A stretch of DNA of 64,000 nt from Sphingomonas citri (GTDB lineage Bacteria > Pseudomonadota > Alphaproteobacteria > Sphingomonadales > Sphingomonadaceae), in contig NZ_JAHXZN010000001.1 of assembly GCF_019429485.1 (NCBI RefSeq), forward strand, positions 1,302,001-1,366,000, in the 5' to 3' direction. The position numbers and the translations under genes were made by a program. The notes under the pieces were generated by a model that was given only the letters and a program-made list of their open reading frames with translations, did not search any database and had not been told where the DNA came from. Shown here piece after piece: positions 1-8,427 of this stretch. Position 1 is the stretch's first letter. Every line of letters begins with the position of its first letter.

Positions 1-396
1 GGAGAGATCGAAGCGGCCGACATAGGCGAGCCCCTCGGCGCGGGCGGCGTCGATCATCGCGCGGACGAAGTCGCCGCGCAGATAGGGGTTGCGCCGCTGG
101 TAGCGCAGCACGGTCGGGTAAAAAGCGACGATGCCGCCGATGTTCGAGACGATCGTGTTGCCGCCGAACGCACGCACCGCGCGCGCGATCGTGCGCGGAT
201 CCTCGCGCGCGTCGACCTCGCGCAGGTTGGTCTGCACGATCCGATAATCGCCCTCCCACCAGCGCCGCGGATCGAAGGTCGGGACGCGCGCCACGGCGCC
301 GGGCGCCGCGTCCGCCGCGCCGGCGACACCCAGCCCGGCGAGCGACAGCGCCTGGATCACGCCGCGCCGCGACCAGCGATCGGCCGGCGCGCTCAC
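1..396 (-). CDS. Tat-exported hydrolase-like protein, N-terminal part
   Basis: Only the first 132 codons are inside the window. The GTG at 394-396 is chosen as start because it overlaps the stop of the upstream reductase gene in a GTGA arrangement. The N-terminus has a twin-arginine-like stretch (WSRRGVIQALSLAGLG, about residues 8-23) followed by an Ala-rich cleavage region, so export by Tat is inferred. The mature part begins with 'RRWWEGDYRIVQTNLREVD' and continues with 'GGIVAFYP' and 'GRFDLS', a pattern seen in poorly characterised glycoside-hydrolase-like proteins whose TIM barrel starts this way. The substrate cannot be told and the catalytic part lies outside the window. Confidence 0.65.
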   Translation of the reverse strand, partial: MSAPADRWSRRGVIQALSLAGLGVAGAADAAPGAVARVPTFDPRRWWEGDYRIVQTNLREVDAREDPRTIARAVRAFGGNTIVSNIGGIVAFYPTVLRYQRRNPYLRGDFVRAMIDAARAEGLAYVGRFDLS

Positions 397-1286
397 GGCG
401 CCGCTCGCGCGATCTCGTGATCGGCCAGCGCCTCGAGCGCGCGCACCAGCGCCGAATGGTCCCAGTCGGCGCCACCGCGCGCGACACAGGCGCTGAACAG
501 CTGTTGCGCCCCCGCGGTCCCCGGCAGTGCCAGGCCGAGCGCGCGCGCGCTGCCGAGCGCCAGGTTGAGGTCCTTCTGATGCAGCGCGATGCGGAAGCCC
601 GGCGCGAAGGTGCGGTCGATCATGCGCTGGCCGTGTACCTCAAGCACGCGGGAGGCGGCGAAGCCGCCGAGCAGCGCCTCGCGCACCTTGCCGGGATCGA
701 CCCCGGCCTTGGCGGCGAACAGCAGCGCCTCGCCGACCGCGGCGATGTTGAGCGCGACGACGATCTGGTTGGCCACCTTCGCCACCTGCCCGGCGCCGAC
801 CTCGCCCACCAGGGTGATGTTCTTGCCCATCGCGCCGAACAGCGGCTTCGCGCGCGCGAACGCCGCCGCGCTGCCGCCGCACATGATGGTGAGCGAGGCT
901 GCCTTGGCACCGACCTCGCCACCCGACACCGGGGCGTCGACATACTCGCCTCCCGCTTCCGCGACGCGCGCGGCGAAGTCACGCGTGGCGATCGGATCGA
1001 TCGAGCTCATGTCGATCACCAGCGTGCCTGGTCGCAGCCCGGCGACGACGCCATCGGCGCCGAAGAGCGCGCGTTCGACGTCGGGCGTGTCGGGCAGCAT
1101 CAGGATGACGGCCTCGACCGCCGCGGCGAGCGCGCGCGCGCTGGCGCACACCGTCGCGCCACCTGCGACAAGTTCCTCCGGCGCCGGGGAGCGATGCGGC
1201 GCCAGCCAGAGCTGATGCCCCGCCGCCTGAAGGTGCCCGGCCATCGGCCGTCCCATGATCCCGGTGCCGATGAACCCGATCCGCAT
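393..1286 (-). CDS. glxR: 2-hydroxy-3-oxopropionate (tartronate semialdehyde) reductase, GlxR/GarR-like
   Basis: A 297-residue beta-hydroxyacid dehydrogenase expected to reduce tartronate semialdehyde to D-glycerate with NAD(P)H in the cytoplasm. The Rossmann motif GFIGTGIMG is at residues 4-12, the substrate-binding signature DAPVSGG at 118-124, and the catalytic lysine is K170 in GQVAKVANQ. Length is normal for the family. The ATG follows an AAGGAGAG ribosome site. The stop overlaps the GTG of the next gene by 4 nt, so the two are probably translationally coupled. The paralogous 3-hydroxyisobutyrate dehydrogenases share these motifs, so exact substrate is inferred; the nearby malate synthase supports a role in glyoxylate or sugar-acid metabolism. 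Confidence 0.85.
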   Translation of the reverse strand: MRIGFIGTGIMGRPMAGHLQAAGHQLWLAPHRSPAPEELVAGGATVCASARALAAAVEAVILMLPDTPDVERALFGADGVVAGLRPGTLVIDMSSIDPIATRDFAARVAEAGGEYVDAPVSGGEVGAKAASLTIMCGGSAAAFARAKPLFGAMGKNITLVGEVGAGQVAKVANQIVVALNIAAVGEALLFAAKAGVDPGKVREALLGGFAASRVLEVHGQRMIDRTFAPGFRIALHQKDLNLALGSARALGLALPGTAGAQQLFSACVARGGADWDHSALVRALEALADHEIARAAP

Positions 1287-1314
1287 CGTCTCTCTCCTTC
1301 TTAGGCGGGCATGA

Positions 1315-4119
1315 TCAGAAGCGCAGCCGCGCGCCGACGCCGACCACCCGCCCGCGCAGGTCGTGATATTGCGACAGCGTCGCCAGCGCGACCGTGATGC
1401 TCGATTCCGCCAGCAGCGGCGGAGCGGTGTCGGTGAGGTTCTCGACCTTGGCGTAGAGCTGCAACCGGTCGGTCACGTCATACTGCACCGACATGTCGGT
1501 GTAGAGGAACGCCGGATAATGGTTGCGGTTGAGATCGAGCGGGCCGAACGCATTGTCGAACGTGCCCGGCCCGATATAGTTGAACAGCACGCGCAGGTTC
1601 AGCGGCCCCTGATCGTACAGGAAGGTGGTCGACCCGCGCCACTTGGGCGTGGCGAAGCCGCCCTGCAGCTGCCCGGCGGTGTCGACCTGACCGGTCGCGG
1701 TCGAGGAGATCAGCCGGTCGACATAGGTGGCCAGCGCGCGAGCGGTGAATCGCCCGGCGAACAGCGGGAAATTGTAGCTCGCCTCGAAGTCGATGCCGCG
1801 CGTCTTCAGCGTCTGTGCGTTGAACGAATTGGCGTTGACCTGGGTGATCGCGCCGCTCTCGTCGCGGATCACGCCCTGGCAGAAGATCGGGTCACCGCGG
1901 CCGCAGCGGTCCACCACCTCCTGCTGTCCCGGCGTGATGATCGCGTCGCGCAGGTCGATGTCGTAGAAGTCGGCGGAGAGCTGGAGCCGCGGGATGAAGG
2001 CGGGCTGGAGCACGATGCCGCCGGTAAGGGTGTACGCCGTCTCCGGCCCCAGCTTGGGGTTTCCGCCGATCAGGAAATTGACGTTGGCGGTGCGGTTGGT
2101 GAGAAAGTCCGTGACCGTGCCGATGCGGATATTGGCTTGCGCGAACAGGTCGTTGATCCGCGGCGCGCGAAAGTCGCGCGAGTAGGTGCCGCGCAAGCGG
2201 ACGCTGTCGTTGATCGCGTAGTTGAGGCCGACCTTCCACACCCCGGTCGACCCGACGGTGCTGTAGTCGACGAAACGGCCGGCGAGGTCGAGGTCGAGGT
2301 TGCGCGCGAAGCCGGTCTCGCGCGCGAGCGGGATCGAGATCTCGCCATAGCCCTCCTTCACCTCGAGCTTGCCGTAGTAGGAACCGAACGTGCCCTGGCG
2401 CCAGCCGTTGACGTCGGAGACCGGGTCCGAGCGGTTGTCGACCGAGTCCCGGCGATATTCCGCGCCCAGCGCGACCTTCACCGGGCCGGCCCAGGTGTCA
2501 AACAGGTCGCCGGAGACGTTCGCGTTCGCGATCGCGCTCTGCGAGCGCGAGTCCTGCCGCGAGGTGCCGAGCACGTAGGCGTTCACCTCCGGCGTGAGCG
2601 CGTCGATGCCGAAGATGTTGGCGGGCACGCAGCCGTTGCCGGGACTGGTCAGCGTCGATCGGCACACCACCTGGCCCGACGGACCGACCACCGGGTCGAG
2701 CGCCAGCGCCCATTTCGCCTGGTCGCGATTGTTGCGGCCGAGGATCAGCGAGCGCGCAAAGGTATAGCTGCCGCCCAGCTGCCACTTCCACGTCTCGCTG
2801 AGCTGGCCGCTGAGGCCACCGCTGACGCGGTAATAGCTGTTCTCTGTCGAGTTGAGGTTCCGCCCCTGCTCGGGATTGTAGCGGCCGACGCGGATCGTCG
2901 TGAGATTGTTCGCGATCATCGCGTCGCGGATGTTGGCGGGCAGAAAGGCGTTGTCTCGGCGGACCGTGATGTCGCCGTTGTTGGTGTTGTAATTGCCGGT
3001 GCTGCGCGCCAGCGTGTTGGCGGCGAGAACGTCGAGCCTCGCCGACAGGCTCTGCGATACCTCGTAGCTCAGCCGCGCGAAGCCGCTGATCTGCCGCGAT
3101 GCCACCTGCAGCGGGGCGAAGTTGGGCTGCGGCATCAGCCCCTCGCCCCCCTCCATCCAGACCGTGCCGACGTTGCTGCCCTGCTGGAAGCGCGACTGCG
3201 CGCCGCCCTGCCCGAACTGGATGTTGCGCAGCGGCCCCGGCGTGGTGATGACGCCGCCGGCGGTCATCTGCGAGTAGCGCGCGTCGGGCACGATCAGCTG
3301 GCGGAACTCGCCGTTGGTCGGCGTGTAGGCCGCGTTGGGGATGAAGGTGACGCCGCGGCGCCCCCACTCGCGCGCGCCCTGGTAGATCACGTCGGGCTGG
3401 TCGAAGTAGGAAGCGGCGGCGACGAAGCGCCCGCGTCCGTCGCCGAACTTGCCGCCATAGATCGCGCTGGCCGACACCTGGCCGAGATCGCCGTGGGTGG
3501 AGACGTTGTACTGCGCGTCGATCTTCCCGCCCTGGACGTTGTCCGCCAGGATGAGGTTGACCACGCCCGTCACCGCGTCCGACCCGTAGACGGACGAGGC
3601 GCCGGCGGTGACGATGTCGAGCCGCGCCACCAGCGGCGCAGGGATGATGTTGATGTCGAAGCCGTTGGCGATCGGGCTGCTGTCGAGCACGCGCTGCCCG
3701 TCGATCAGCAGCAGCGTCCGCGTCGAACCGAGCGCGCGCATGTTGAAGGTGGCGAGACCGAGGTTGCGCCCGCTGCCGTTGTTGCGATTGGGGCGGAGCG
3801 CCGGGATGTCGCGCAGCAGGTCGACGACGTTGGTCGCCGCTTTCTGCTCGAGCTGCTGCTCGGTGATCGTGGTGATCGGCGTCGGCGTCTGGAAGGTGGA
3901 GCGCGCGATACGGCTGCCGGTCACCACCACGTCGTCGAGCGCCTGCGTCGCCGGATCGGTGGCCTGCTCCTGGCCCGGGTCGGAGTACACCTGCGGCGTA
4001 GCGGCCGAAGCGGCGGCGTCGACAGGCGCGACCGCTTGGGCTGCGGCCGCGCCGGCCTGAACCAGCACGAGCGTCGACACGCCGAGTGCGAGCGCGCGCG
4101 CGCCCAGGATGCTGCTCAT
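1315..4119 (-). CDS. TonB-dependent outer-membrane receptor
   Basis: A 934-residue TBDR. The ATG at 4117-4119 is preferred over an in-frame start 27 nt upstream because GGAGGGG lies just before it and a signal peptide (ALALGVSTLVLVQAGAAAAQA) then starts at the right place. An acidic linker is followed by 'DDVVVTGSRI', a plug domain (about residues 70-190, with 'LLLIDGQRV' and 'GSDAVTGVVNLI') and a large beta-barrel ending in the typical 'GARLRF' terminal aromatic strand. It would import a substrate across the outer membrane using TonB energy. The substrate is unknown; the plug type is common in sphingomonads. It lies downstream of a GntR-type palindrome and upstream of the reductase gene (28-nt gap), so both may form one transcript. 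Confidence 0.9.
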   Translation of the reverse strand: MSSILGARALALGVSTLVLVQAGAAAAQAVAPVDAAASAATPQVYSDPGQEQATDPATQALDDVVVTGSRIARSTFQTPTPITTITEQQLEQKAATNVVDLLRDIPALRPNRNNGSGRNLGLATFNMRALGSTRTLLLIDGQRVLDSSPIANGFDINIIPAPLVARLDIVTAGASSVYGSDAVTGVVNLILADNVQGGKIDAQYNVSTHGDLGQVSASAIYGGKFGDGRGRFVAAASYFDQPDVIYQGAREWGRRGVTFIPNAAYTPTNGEFRQLIVPDARYSQMTAGGVITTPGPLRNIQFGQGGAQSRFQQGSNVGTVWMEGGEGLMPQPNFAPLQVASRQISGFARLSYEVSQSLSARLDVLAANTLARSTGNYNTNNGDITVRRDNAFLPANIRDAMIANNLTTIRVGRYNPEQGRNLNSTENSYYRVSGGLSGQLSETWKWQLGGSYTFARSLILGRNNRDQAKWALALDPVVGPSGQVVCRSTLTSPGNGCVPANIFGIDALTPEVNAYVLGTSRQDSRSQSAIANANVSGDLFDTWAGPVKVALGAEYRRDSVDNRSDPVSDVNGWRQGTFGSYYGKLEVKEGYGEISIPLARETGFARNLDLDLAGRFVDYSTVGSTGVWKVGLNYAINDSVRLRGTYSRDFRAPRINDLFAQANIRIGTVTDFLTNRTANVNFLIGGNPKLGPETAYTLTGGIVLQPAFIPRLQLSADFYDIDLRDAIITPGQQEVVDRCGRGDPIFCQGVIRDESGAITQVNANSFNAQTLKTRGIDFEASYNFPLFAGRFTARALATYVDRLISSTATGQVDTAGQLQGGFATPKWRGSTTFLYDQGPLNLRVLFNYIGPGTFDNAFGPLDLNRNHYPAFLYTDMSVQYDVTDRLQLYAKVENLTDTAPPLLAESSITVALATLSQYHDLRGRVVGVGARLRF

Positions 4120-4131
4120 ATCCCCTCCATC

Positions 4132-4148
4132 AGATGGTTGTACCATCT
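4132..4148. promoter_or_regulatory. GntR/FadR-type operator candidate upstream of the TBDR
   Basis: A perfect inverted repeat, AGATGG-ttgta-CCATCT, contains TGGTTGTACCA (4135-4145), which fits the FadR-subfamily GntR consensus TnGTnnnACnA. It lies 16 nt upstream of the TBDR start codon, directly next to its ribosome site, a good place for repression. That it is bound by a GntR protein is inference; one FadR-type regulator is encoded at 18663-19445 but is not adjacent. Confidence 0.5.
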
Positions 4149-4181
4149 CTCGCGTCTTCTAAGCTATGGATAGAATATATT

Positions 4182-4199
4182 ACCACTCTGTCCAGTGGT
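4182..4199. promoter_or_regulatory. Second inverted repeat in the TBDR promoter region
   Basis: ACCACT-ctgtcc-AGTGGT is a perfect 6-bp inverted repeat inside an AT-rich stretch (4170-4205) that is the most promoter-like DNA between the TBDR and glcB. Its outer flanks (TTA and TAA) nearly extend the symmetry. It may be another operator or part of the divergent promoter region; no regulator is identified. Confidence 0.3.
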
Positions 4200-4623
4200 T
4201 AATATGCCATACCGTACAGCCATGTTTCGTCACGAAAGGCGCGCGGATGTTTACCGTCGGGGAGACTCTCGGTTATGGACAGATAATGGTCTTTCGCCGC
4301 GTTTTCTTTGGACTGCGGGCGCGCGCGCGAGCGCTGCCGGGGCGATCTCAGGTCGGGGGTGGAGCAGCGAAGGCGTCGGGCATTCGCGGGATCGTGCCGG
4401 ACCGAGTGCCCCGGGCGGCGGGGCGTTCTGCCGCCGCAGACCAACCACCACGAGGAAGAGTGACCGCCTTGTCGAACGACAGCATGACGACGACCGACCA
4501 CCAGCCGGGTCGCGCCCGCGTCGGTGACACGGGTGATGACGCCGCCCTCCTGCCGGCAGCGATACCGGAGCGGGTGGGGGAACGCCGCGCCGCTCGTCGT
4601 CACGGGCGGCTGGGCTGACGACC
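4200..4623. other. Intergenic stretch without a convincing gene
   Basis: About 420 nt between the TBDR promoter and glcB. Open frames exist on both strands but have the composition of high-GC noise. On the minus strand about 4370-4600 there are faint matches, in two frames, to a lysozyme-inhibitor-like (MliC) pattern, too weak to call. It should carry the glcB promoter, which I could not identify. Confidence 0.4.
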
Positions 4624-6738
4624 GTGGTTGCCTATGTGACGCGCGCCGGCCTGTCGGTAGCCGCCGAACTCGCCGCCTTCGTCGAGGACGAGGCCTTGAC
4701 CGGCACCGGCGTGTCGGCCGACGCCTTCTGGGCAGGCGCAGCGGCCATCGTCACGCGGTTCGCGCCGGAGAACCGCGCGCTGCTGGCGACGCGCGACCGG
4801 CTTCAGGCCTCGATCGATGCGTGGCATCGTGAGCGCCGCGGCGCGCCGATCGACGCCGACTCCTATCGCGCCTTCCTCGAGGAAATCGGCTATCTCGTGG
4901 CGGAGCCCGCGCCCTTCGCGATCACCACGCACGGCGTCGACGCGGAGGTGGCGACGCGCGCGGGGCCGCAGCTCGTCGTCCCCGCGCTGAACGCGCGCTT
5001 CCTGCTCAACGCCGCCAACGCGCGCTGGGGAAGCCTGTACGACGCGCTCTACGGCACCGATGCACTCGGCGATCCCGCTCCGTCCGGTGGCTATGATCCC
5101 GCGCGCGGCGCGGCGGTGGTCGCCTTTGCCAAGACCTTCCTCGATGCGACGGTGCCGCTCGCCGGGATCAGCTGGGCCGACTGGCGCGGCGGGACGCCCC
5201 CGCTCGCCGATCCCGCGCAGCTGGTCGGGCGCCGCGGCGACAGCCTGCTGCTGCGCCATCACGGCCTGCACATCGAGGTGGCGATCGATCCCGGGCATGC
5301 GATCGGCCGCGACGATCCTGCCGGGATCGCCGACGTCGTGCTCGAGTCGGCGCTGACGACGATCGTCGATCTGGAAGACTCGATCGCGGCGGTCGACGCC
5401 GCCGACAAGGTCGCCGCTTATGCGAACTGGCTGGGCCTGCTCCGCGGCGATCTGACCGCCACCTTCGCCAAGGACGGGCGGAGCGTGACGCGGACGCCCG
5501 CGCCCGATCGCCGCTACACCGCGGAAGACGGCGGCACTCTCGTGCTGCCGGGACGATCGCTGCTGTTCGTCCGCACCGTCGGCCACCTGATGACCACACC
5601 GGCCCTGCTCCTGCCGGACGGCACCGAGGCGCCAGAAGGTATCGTCGACGCGCTCGTCGTCGGCCTGATCGGCACGCACGACGTGCGCGGCGATCGCGCC
5701 GCCGGCAACAGCGCGGCCGGGGCGATCTACGTGGTCAAGCCGAAGATGCACGGCCCCGAAGAATGCGCCTTTACCGATCGCCTGTTCGATGCGGTGGAGG
5801 ATCTGCTCGGGCTGGCGCGCCACACCATCAAGGTCGGCGTGATGGACGAGGAACGCCGCACCTCGGCCAACCTCGCCGCCTGCATCCACGCGGTGCGGCA
5901 TCGCATCTGCTTCATCAACACCGGCTTCCTCGACCGCACCGGGGACGAGATCCACACCAGCTTCGAGGCCGGGCCGATGGTGCCCAAAGCGGCGATGAGG
6001 GACAGCACGTGGATCGCCGCCTACGAGGATCGCAACGTCCGCATCGGGCTGGCGTGCGGCCTCGGCGGTCGGGCGCAGATCGGCAAAGGCATGTGGGCGG
6101 CGCCGGATCGCATGGCCGACATGCTGGCGCAGAAAAGCGCGCACCCGCTCGCCGGGGCGAGCACCGCGTGGGTACCCAGCCCGACCGCGGCGACGCTCCA
6201 CGCGATCCACTATCATCAGGTCGACGTCGGCGCGCGCCAGCGCGCGATCGCCGGCCAACCGGTGCCGCCACTGGCGGCCCTGCTCTCCATCCCGCTCGCC
6301 ACGCCGACGTGGCTGCCGCACGATGTGCGTGCCGAGCTGGACAACAACGCGCAGGGCCTGCTCGGCTATGTGGTGCGCTGGATCGACCAGGGGATCGGCT
6401 GCTCCAAGGTGCCCGACCTGACCGACGTAGGGCTGATGGAAGATCGCGCCACGCTGCGTATCTCGTCGCAGCATATGGCGAACTGGCTGCACCACGGGGT
6501 CTGCTCGCGCGCGGACATCGAGGACGCGCTGGCGCGCATGGCGGCGCGGGTGGACCAGCAGAACGCGGGCGAGCCGCATTACCGGCCCCTGCTGGCTCCC
6601 GGTAGCCTCGCCATGGACGCCGCACGCGCTATGATCTTGGACGGCGCGCGCCAGCCGAACGGCTATACCGAGCCGCTGCTGCATCACTATCGGACCGTGG
6701 CCAAGCAGGCGATGGATCGCGCGCGGGCCGACACGTGA
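4624..6738 (+). CDS. glcB: Malate synthase G
   Basis: A 704-residue cytoplasmic enzyme condensing glyoxylate with acetyl-CoA to malate; E. coli GlcB is slightly longer (723). The N-terminus [12 protein letters not shown] and 'LPGTGV'-like '[12 protein letters not shown]' are typical of GlcB. The active-site signature [11 protein letters not shown] (E251-D252) and the arginine of FVRTVGHLM (R317) are intact, as is '[13 protein letters not shown]'. The start is a GTG at 4624 with no good ribosome site; another GTG 12 nt downstream is possible. It is the G isoform, so it needs no isocitrate lyase neighbour, and none is present. With the GlxR-like reductase nearby it indicates glyoxylate use. Confidence 0.95.
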   Translation: MVAYVTRAGLSVAAELAAFVEDEALTGTGVSADAFWAGAAAIVTRFAPENRALLATRDRLQASIDAWHRERRGAPIDADSYRAFLEEIGYLVAEPAPFAITTHGVDAEVATRAGPQLVVPALNARFLLNAANARWGSLYDALYGTDALGDPAPSGGYDPARGAAVVAFAKTFLDATVPLAGISWADWRGGTPPLADPAQLVGRRGDSLLLRHHGLHIEVAIDPGHAIGRDDPAGIADVVLESALTTIVDLEDSIAAVDAADKVAAYANWLGLLRGDLTATFAKDGRSVTRTPAPDRRYTAEDGGTLVLPGRSLLFVRTVGHLMTTPALLLPDGTEAPEGIVDALVVGLIGTHDVRGDRAAGNSAAGAIYVVKPKMHGPEECAFTDRLFDAVEDLLGLARHTIKVGVMDEERRTSANLAACIHAVRHRICFINTGFLDRTGDEIHTSFEAGPMVPKAAMRDSTWIAAYEDRNVRIGLACGLGGRAQIGKGMWAAPDRMADMLAQKSAHPLAGASTAWVPSPTAATLHAIHYHQVDVGARQRAIAGQPVPPLAALLSIPLATPTWLPHDVRAELDNNAQGLLGYVVRWIDQGIGCSKVPDLTDVGLMEDRATLRISSQHMANWLHHGVCSRADIEDALARMAARVDQQNAGEPHYRPLLAPGSLAMDAARAMILDGARQPNGYTEPLLHHYRTVAKQAMDRARADT

Positions 6739-6768
6739 TCGCCCGGCACGATCCGGATTTCCGCCGCG

Positions 6769-7106
6769 TTGTTCAGGTCGCTGGCGAACGAGTGGGCACC
6801 GCTGGAGATCACCGTCAACGCGATCGCGCCCGGCTACATCGCCACCAACAACGACGCGGCGCTACGCGCCGACGTGGAGCGCGCGCGATCCTCGGTCGCA
6901 TTCCGGCGGGACGCTGGGGTGAGCCAGGCGACATCGGCGGAGGCGCCGTCTTCCTCGCCTCGGACGCGGCCGCCTATGTGCAGGGACACGTGCTCGCCGT
7001 GGATGGCGGCTGGCTGGCGCGCGGAGCGGACGATCTCGTGAGCCTCCGACACCAGGATGGGCGATTGAACCACGCTGACCGGTCGCGATCGTCACTTGCC
7101 GACTGA
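6769..7106 (+). pseudogene. Decayed SDR, KduD-like (2-deoxy-gluconate 3-dehydrogenase family)
   Basis: Only the C-terminal third of a short-chain dehydrogenase remains. One frame reads [25 protein letters not shown] (about 6775-6850); after [10 protein letters not shown] the similarity moves to another frame near 6880-6890, continuing [13 protein letters not shown], then [13 protein letters not shown] and VDGGWLAR. The NAD-binding half and the Ser-Tyr-Lys catalytic part are absent, and the natural stop after 'GGWLAR' is lost, giving a tail to 7106. The two halves match the KduD family, which acts in uronate breakdown. It starts 30 nt after glcB, suggesting a deletion joined glcB to this gene's end. 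Not expected to be functional. Confidence 0.75.
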
Positions 7107-7240
7107 GATCCGCGACGGAGATGTGAGACTGGACGCGGCGGGCTAGGCGCGCCCGGACCAGAGCGCTAGTCTGCGGTATCGGGCCGCGATCCCACGGCTC
7201 CAGCGCTCGACGGGCGCTGACACAGCGAAGGCGAAGCACC

Positions 7241-8266
7241 ATGTTGTCGTTCAGATCCGCTCTGCTGAACGGTGCGGTCGTGGCGGTTCTCGCCTCCGGC
7301 TTCGTCGCCTGTCGCGCCTACCAGGCGTTCGCCGCCGAGAAAGCGACGTTCGATCCTCCGCCGGCGCTGGCGCGAACGGACTTCCCCGCTTGGCCGTACC
7401 CGCGCGGCATCCCGGACGACGAGAAGGAAGAGGGCAAGTTGTTCCACGTCCCCGGGAGCAAGCAGGCCTTCACCTTCACCCAGATCAACGGACAGCGGGC
7501 GACGATCGACTGGTTCCCGGAGCGTCATCCGACGCCGCCACCGCCCGTGATCAGCGGAAGAGAGGGTGCCTATAACGCCTGCGGACAATGTCATCTCATC
7601 GACGGCGGCGGTAAGCCGGACACGAGCGATCTGCGCGGTCTGCCCGTCGACTACATGCTGCAACAGCTGGCCGACATGAGGGACGACCATCGGCACGCGT
7701 CGATCAACGGTGCGCCGCTCGCCAAGATGATCGAGATCGCGAAGGCACTGCCGCTCGACGATGCGCGACAAGCCTCCGAATATTTCCACTCGATCAAGCC
7801 TGTGAAGAGACTCCGTCTGATCGAGGGCGATGTCGTGCCCGTCACCCACCCGGCGGCGCACGCGATACAGAAGGTTGACCCGAGCGGCGCCACCGAGCCG
7901 ATCGGAACCCGGATCATCGAAGTGCCGCAGAACTTCGAGCGCACCTCGTTGCGCGATCCGTCGTCCGGCTTCATCGCCTATGTACCGGCGGGCAGCATCA
8001 AGAAGGGCAAGGCACTGGCGACGAGCGGCGGAGGGGGCAGGACCTTGCCCTGCGCCTCGTGCCATGGTGACGACATGAGGGGATCGGGCGCCGAATTCCC
8101 TGGGATCGCCGGCCGATCGCCGACCGCTATGGCGCGCCAGCTGTATGATTTCAAGAGCGGCACGCGCGACGGCAAGAACGCGGTGGCGATGAAGCCGGTG
8201 GTCGCGCGGCTCTCCGACGCGGACATCGTCAATCTCGCGGCCTATCTGGCATCGCTCGATCCTTGA
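7241..8266 (+). CDS. Dihaem c-type cytochrome
   Basis: A 341-residue exported protein with an N-terminal hydrophobic segment (about residues 8-24, ending near 'GFVAC', a poor lipobox). Two haem-attachment sites are present: CGQCH at 114-118 and CASCH at 271-275. The region after the second site ('GDDMRGSGAEFPGIAGRSP') and the ending 'LSDADIVNLAAYLASL' resemble cytochrome c4/class I domains. It is expected to carry electrons in the periplasm for a dehydrogenase that is not evident in the neighbourhood. It stands alone between a pseudogene and the Gfo/Idh/MocA gene, in the same direction as both. Confidence 0.85.
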   Translation: MLSFRSALLNGAVVAVLASGFVACRAYQAFAAEKATFDPPPALARTDFPAWPYPRGIPDDEKEEGKLFHVPGSKQAFTFTQINGQRATIDWFPERHPTPPPPVISGREGAYNACGQCHLIDGGGKPDTSDLRGLPVDYMLQQLADMRDDHRHASINGAPLAKMIEIAKALPLDDARQASEYFHSIKPVKRLRLIEGDVVPVTHPAAHAIQKVDPSGATEPIGTRIIEVPQNFERTSLRDPSSGFIAYVPAGSIKKGKALATSGGGGRTLPCASCHGDDMRGSGAEFPGIAGRSPTAMARQLYDFKSGTRDGKNAVAMKPVVARLSDADIVNLAAYLASLDP

Positions 8267-8427
8267 CGGCGTCGATCCCGCGTCACGCTCGGCGGCGCGG
8301 CGCGGTAAGAGGGGCGCGGCAGCGGCTCGGATGCGGCCAGGTGGTGATCTGATCCTGCGCCTCGCCCCCGCAGCGCGTCGGACCTGAGGTGAATGGGCCG
8401 CCTCCCGCGCGGTTCGCTGGAGGTGAG

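Noticed and set aside
417-4173. Long plus-strand open frames (up to about 936 codons) opposite the reductase and TBDR genes
   Set aside because: They are antisense shadows caused by high GC at third positions; the products are Arg-rich, have no domains, and the minus-strand genes are unambiguous.
4199-4603. Minus-strand frame with '[13 protein letters not shown]' and, in another frame, 'MLSFDKAVTLPR', recalling MliC-type lysozyme inhibitors
   Set aside because: The resemblance is short, split over two frames and lacks a signal peptide; too weak to call even as a pseudogene.
4600-6687. A 695-codon minus-strand frame
   Set aside because: It is exactly antisense to glcB and has no recognisable protein features.
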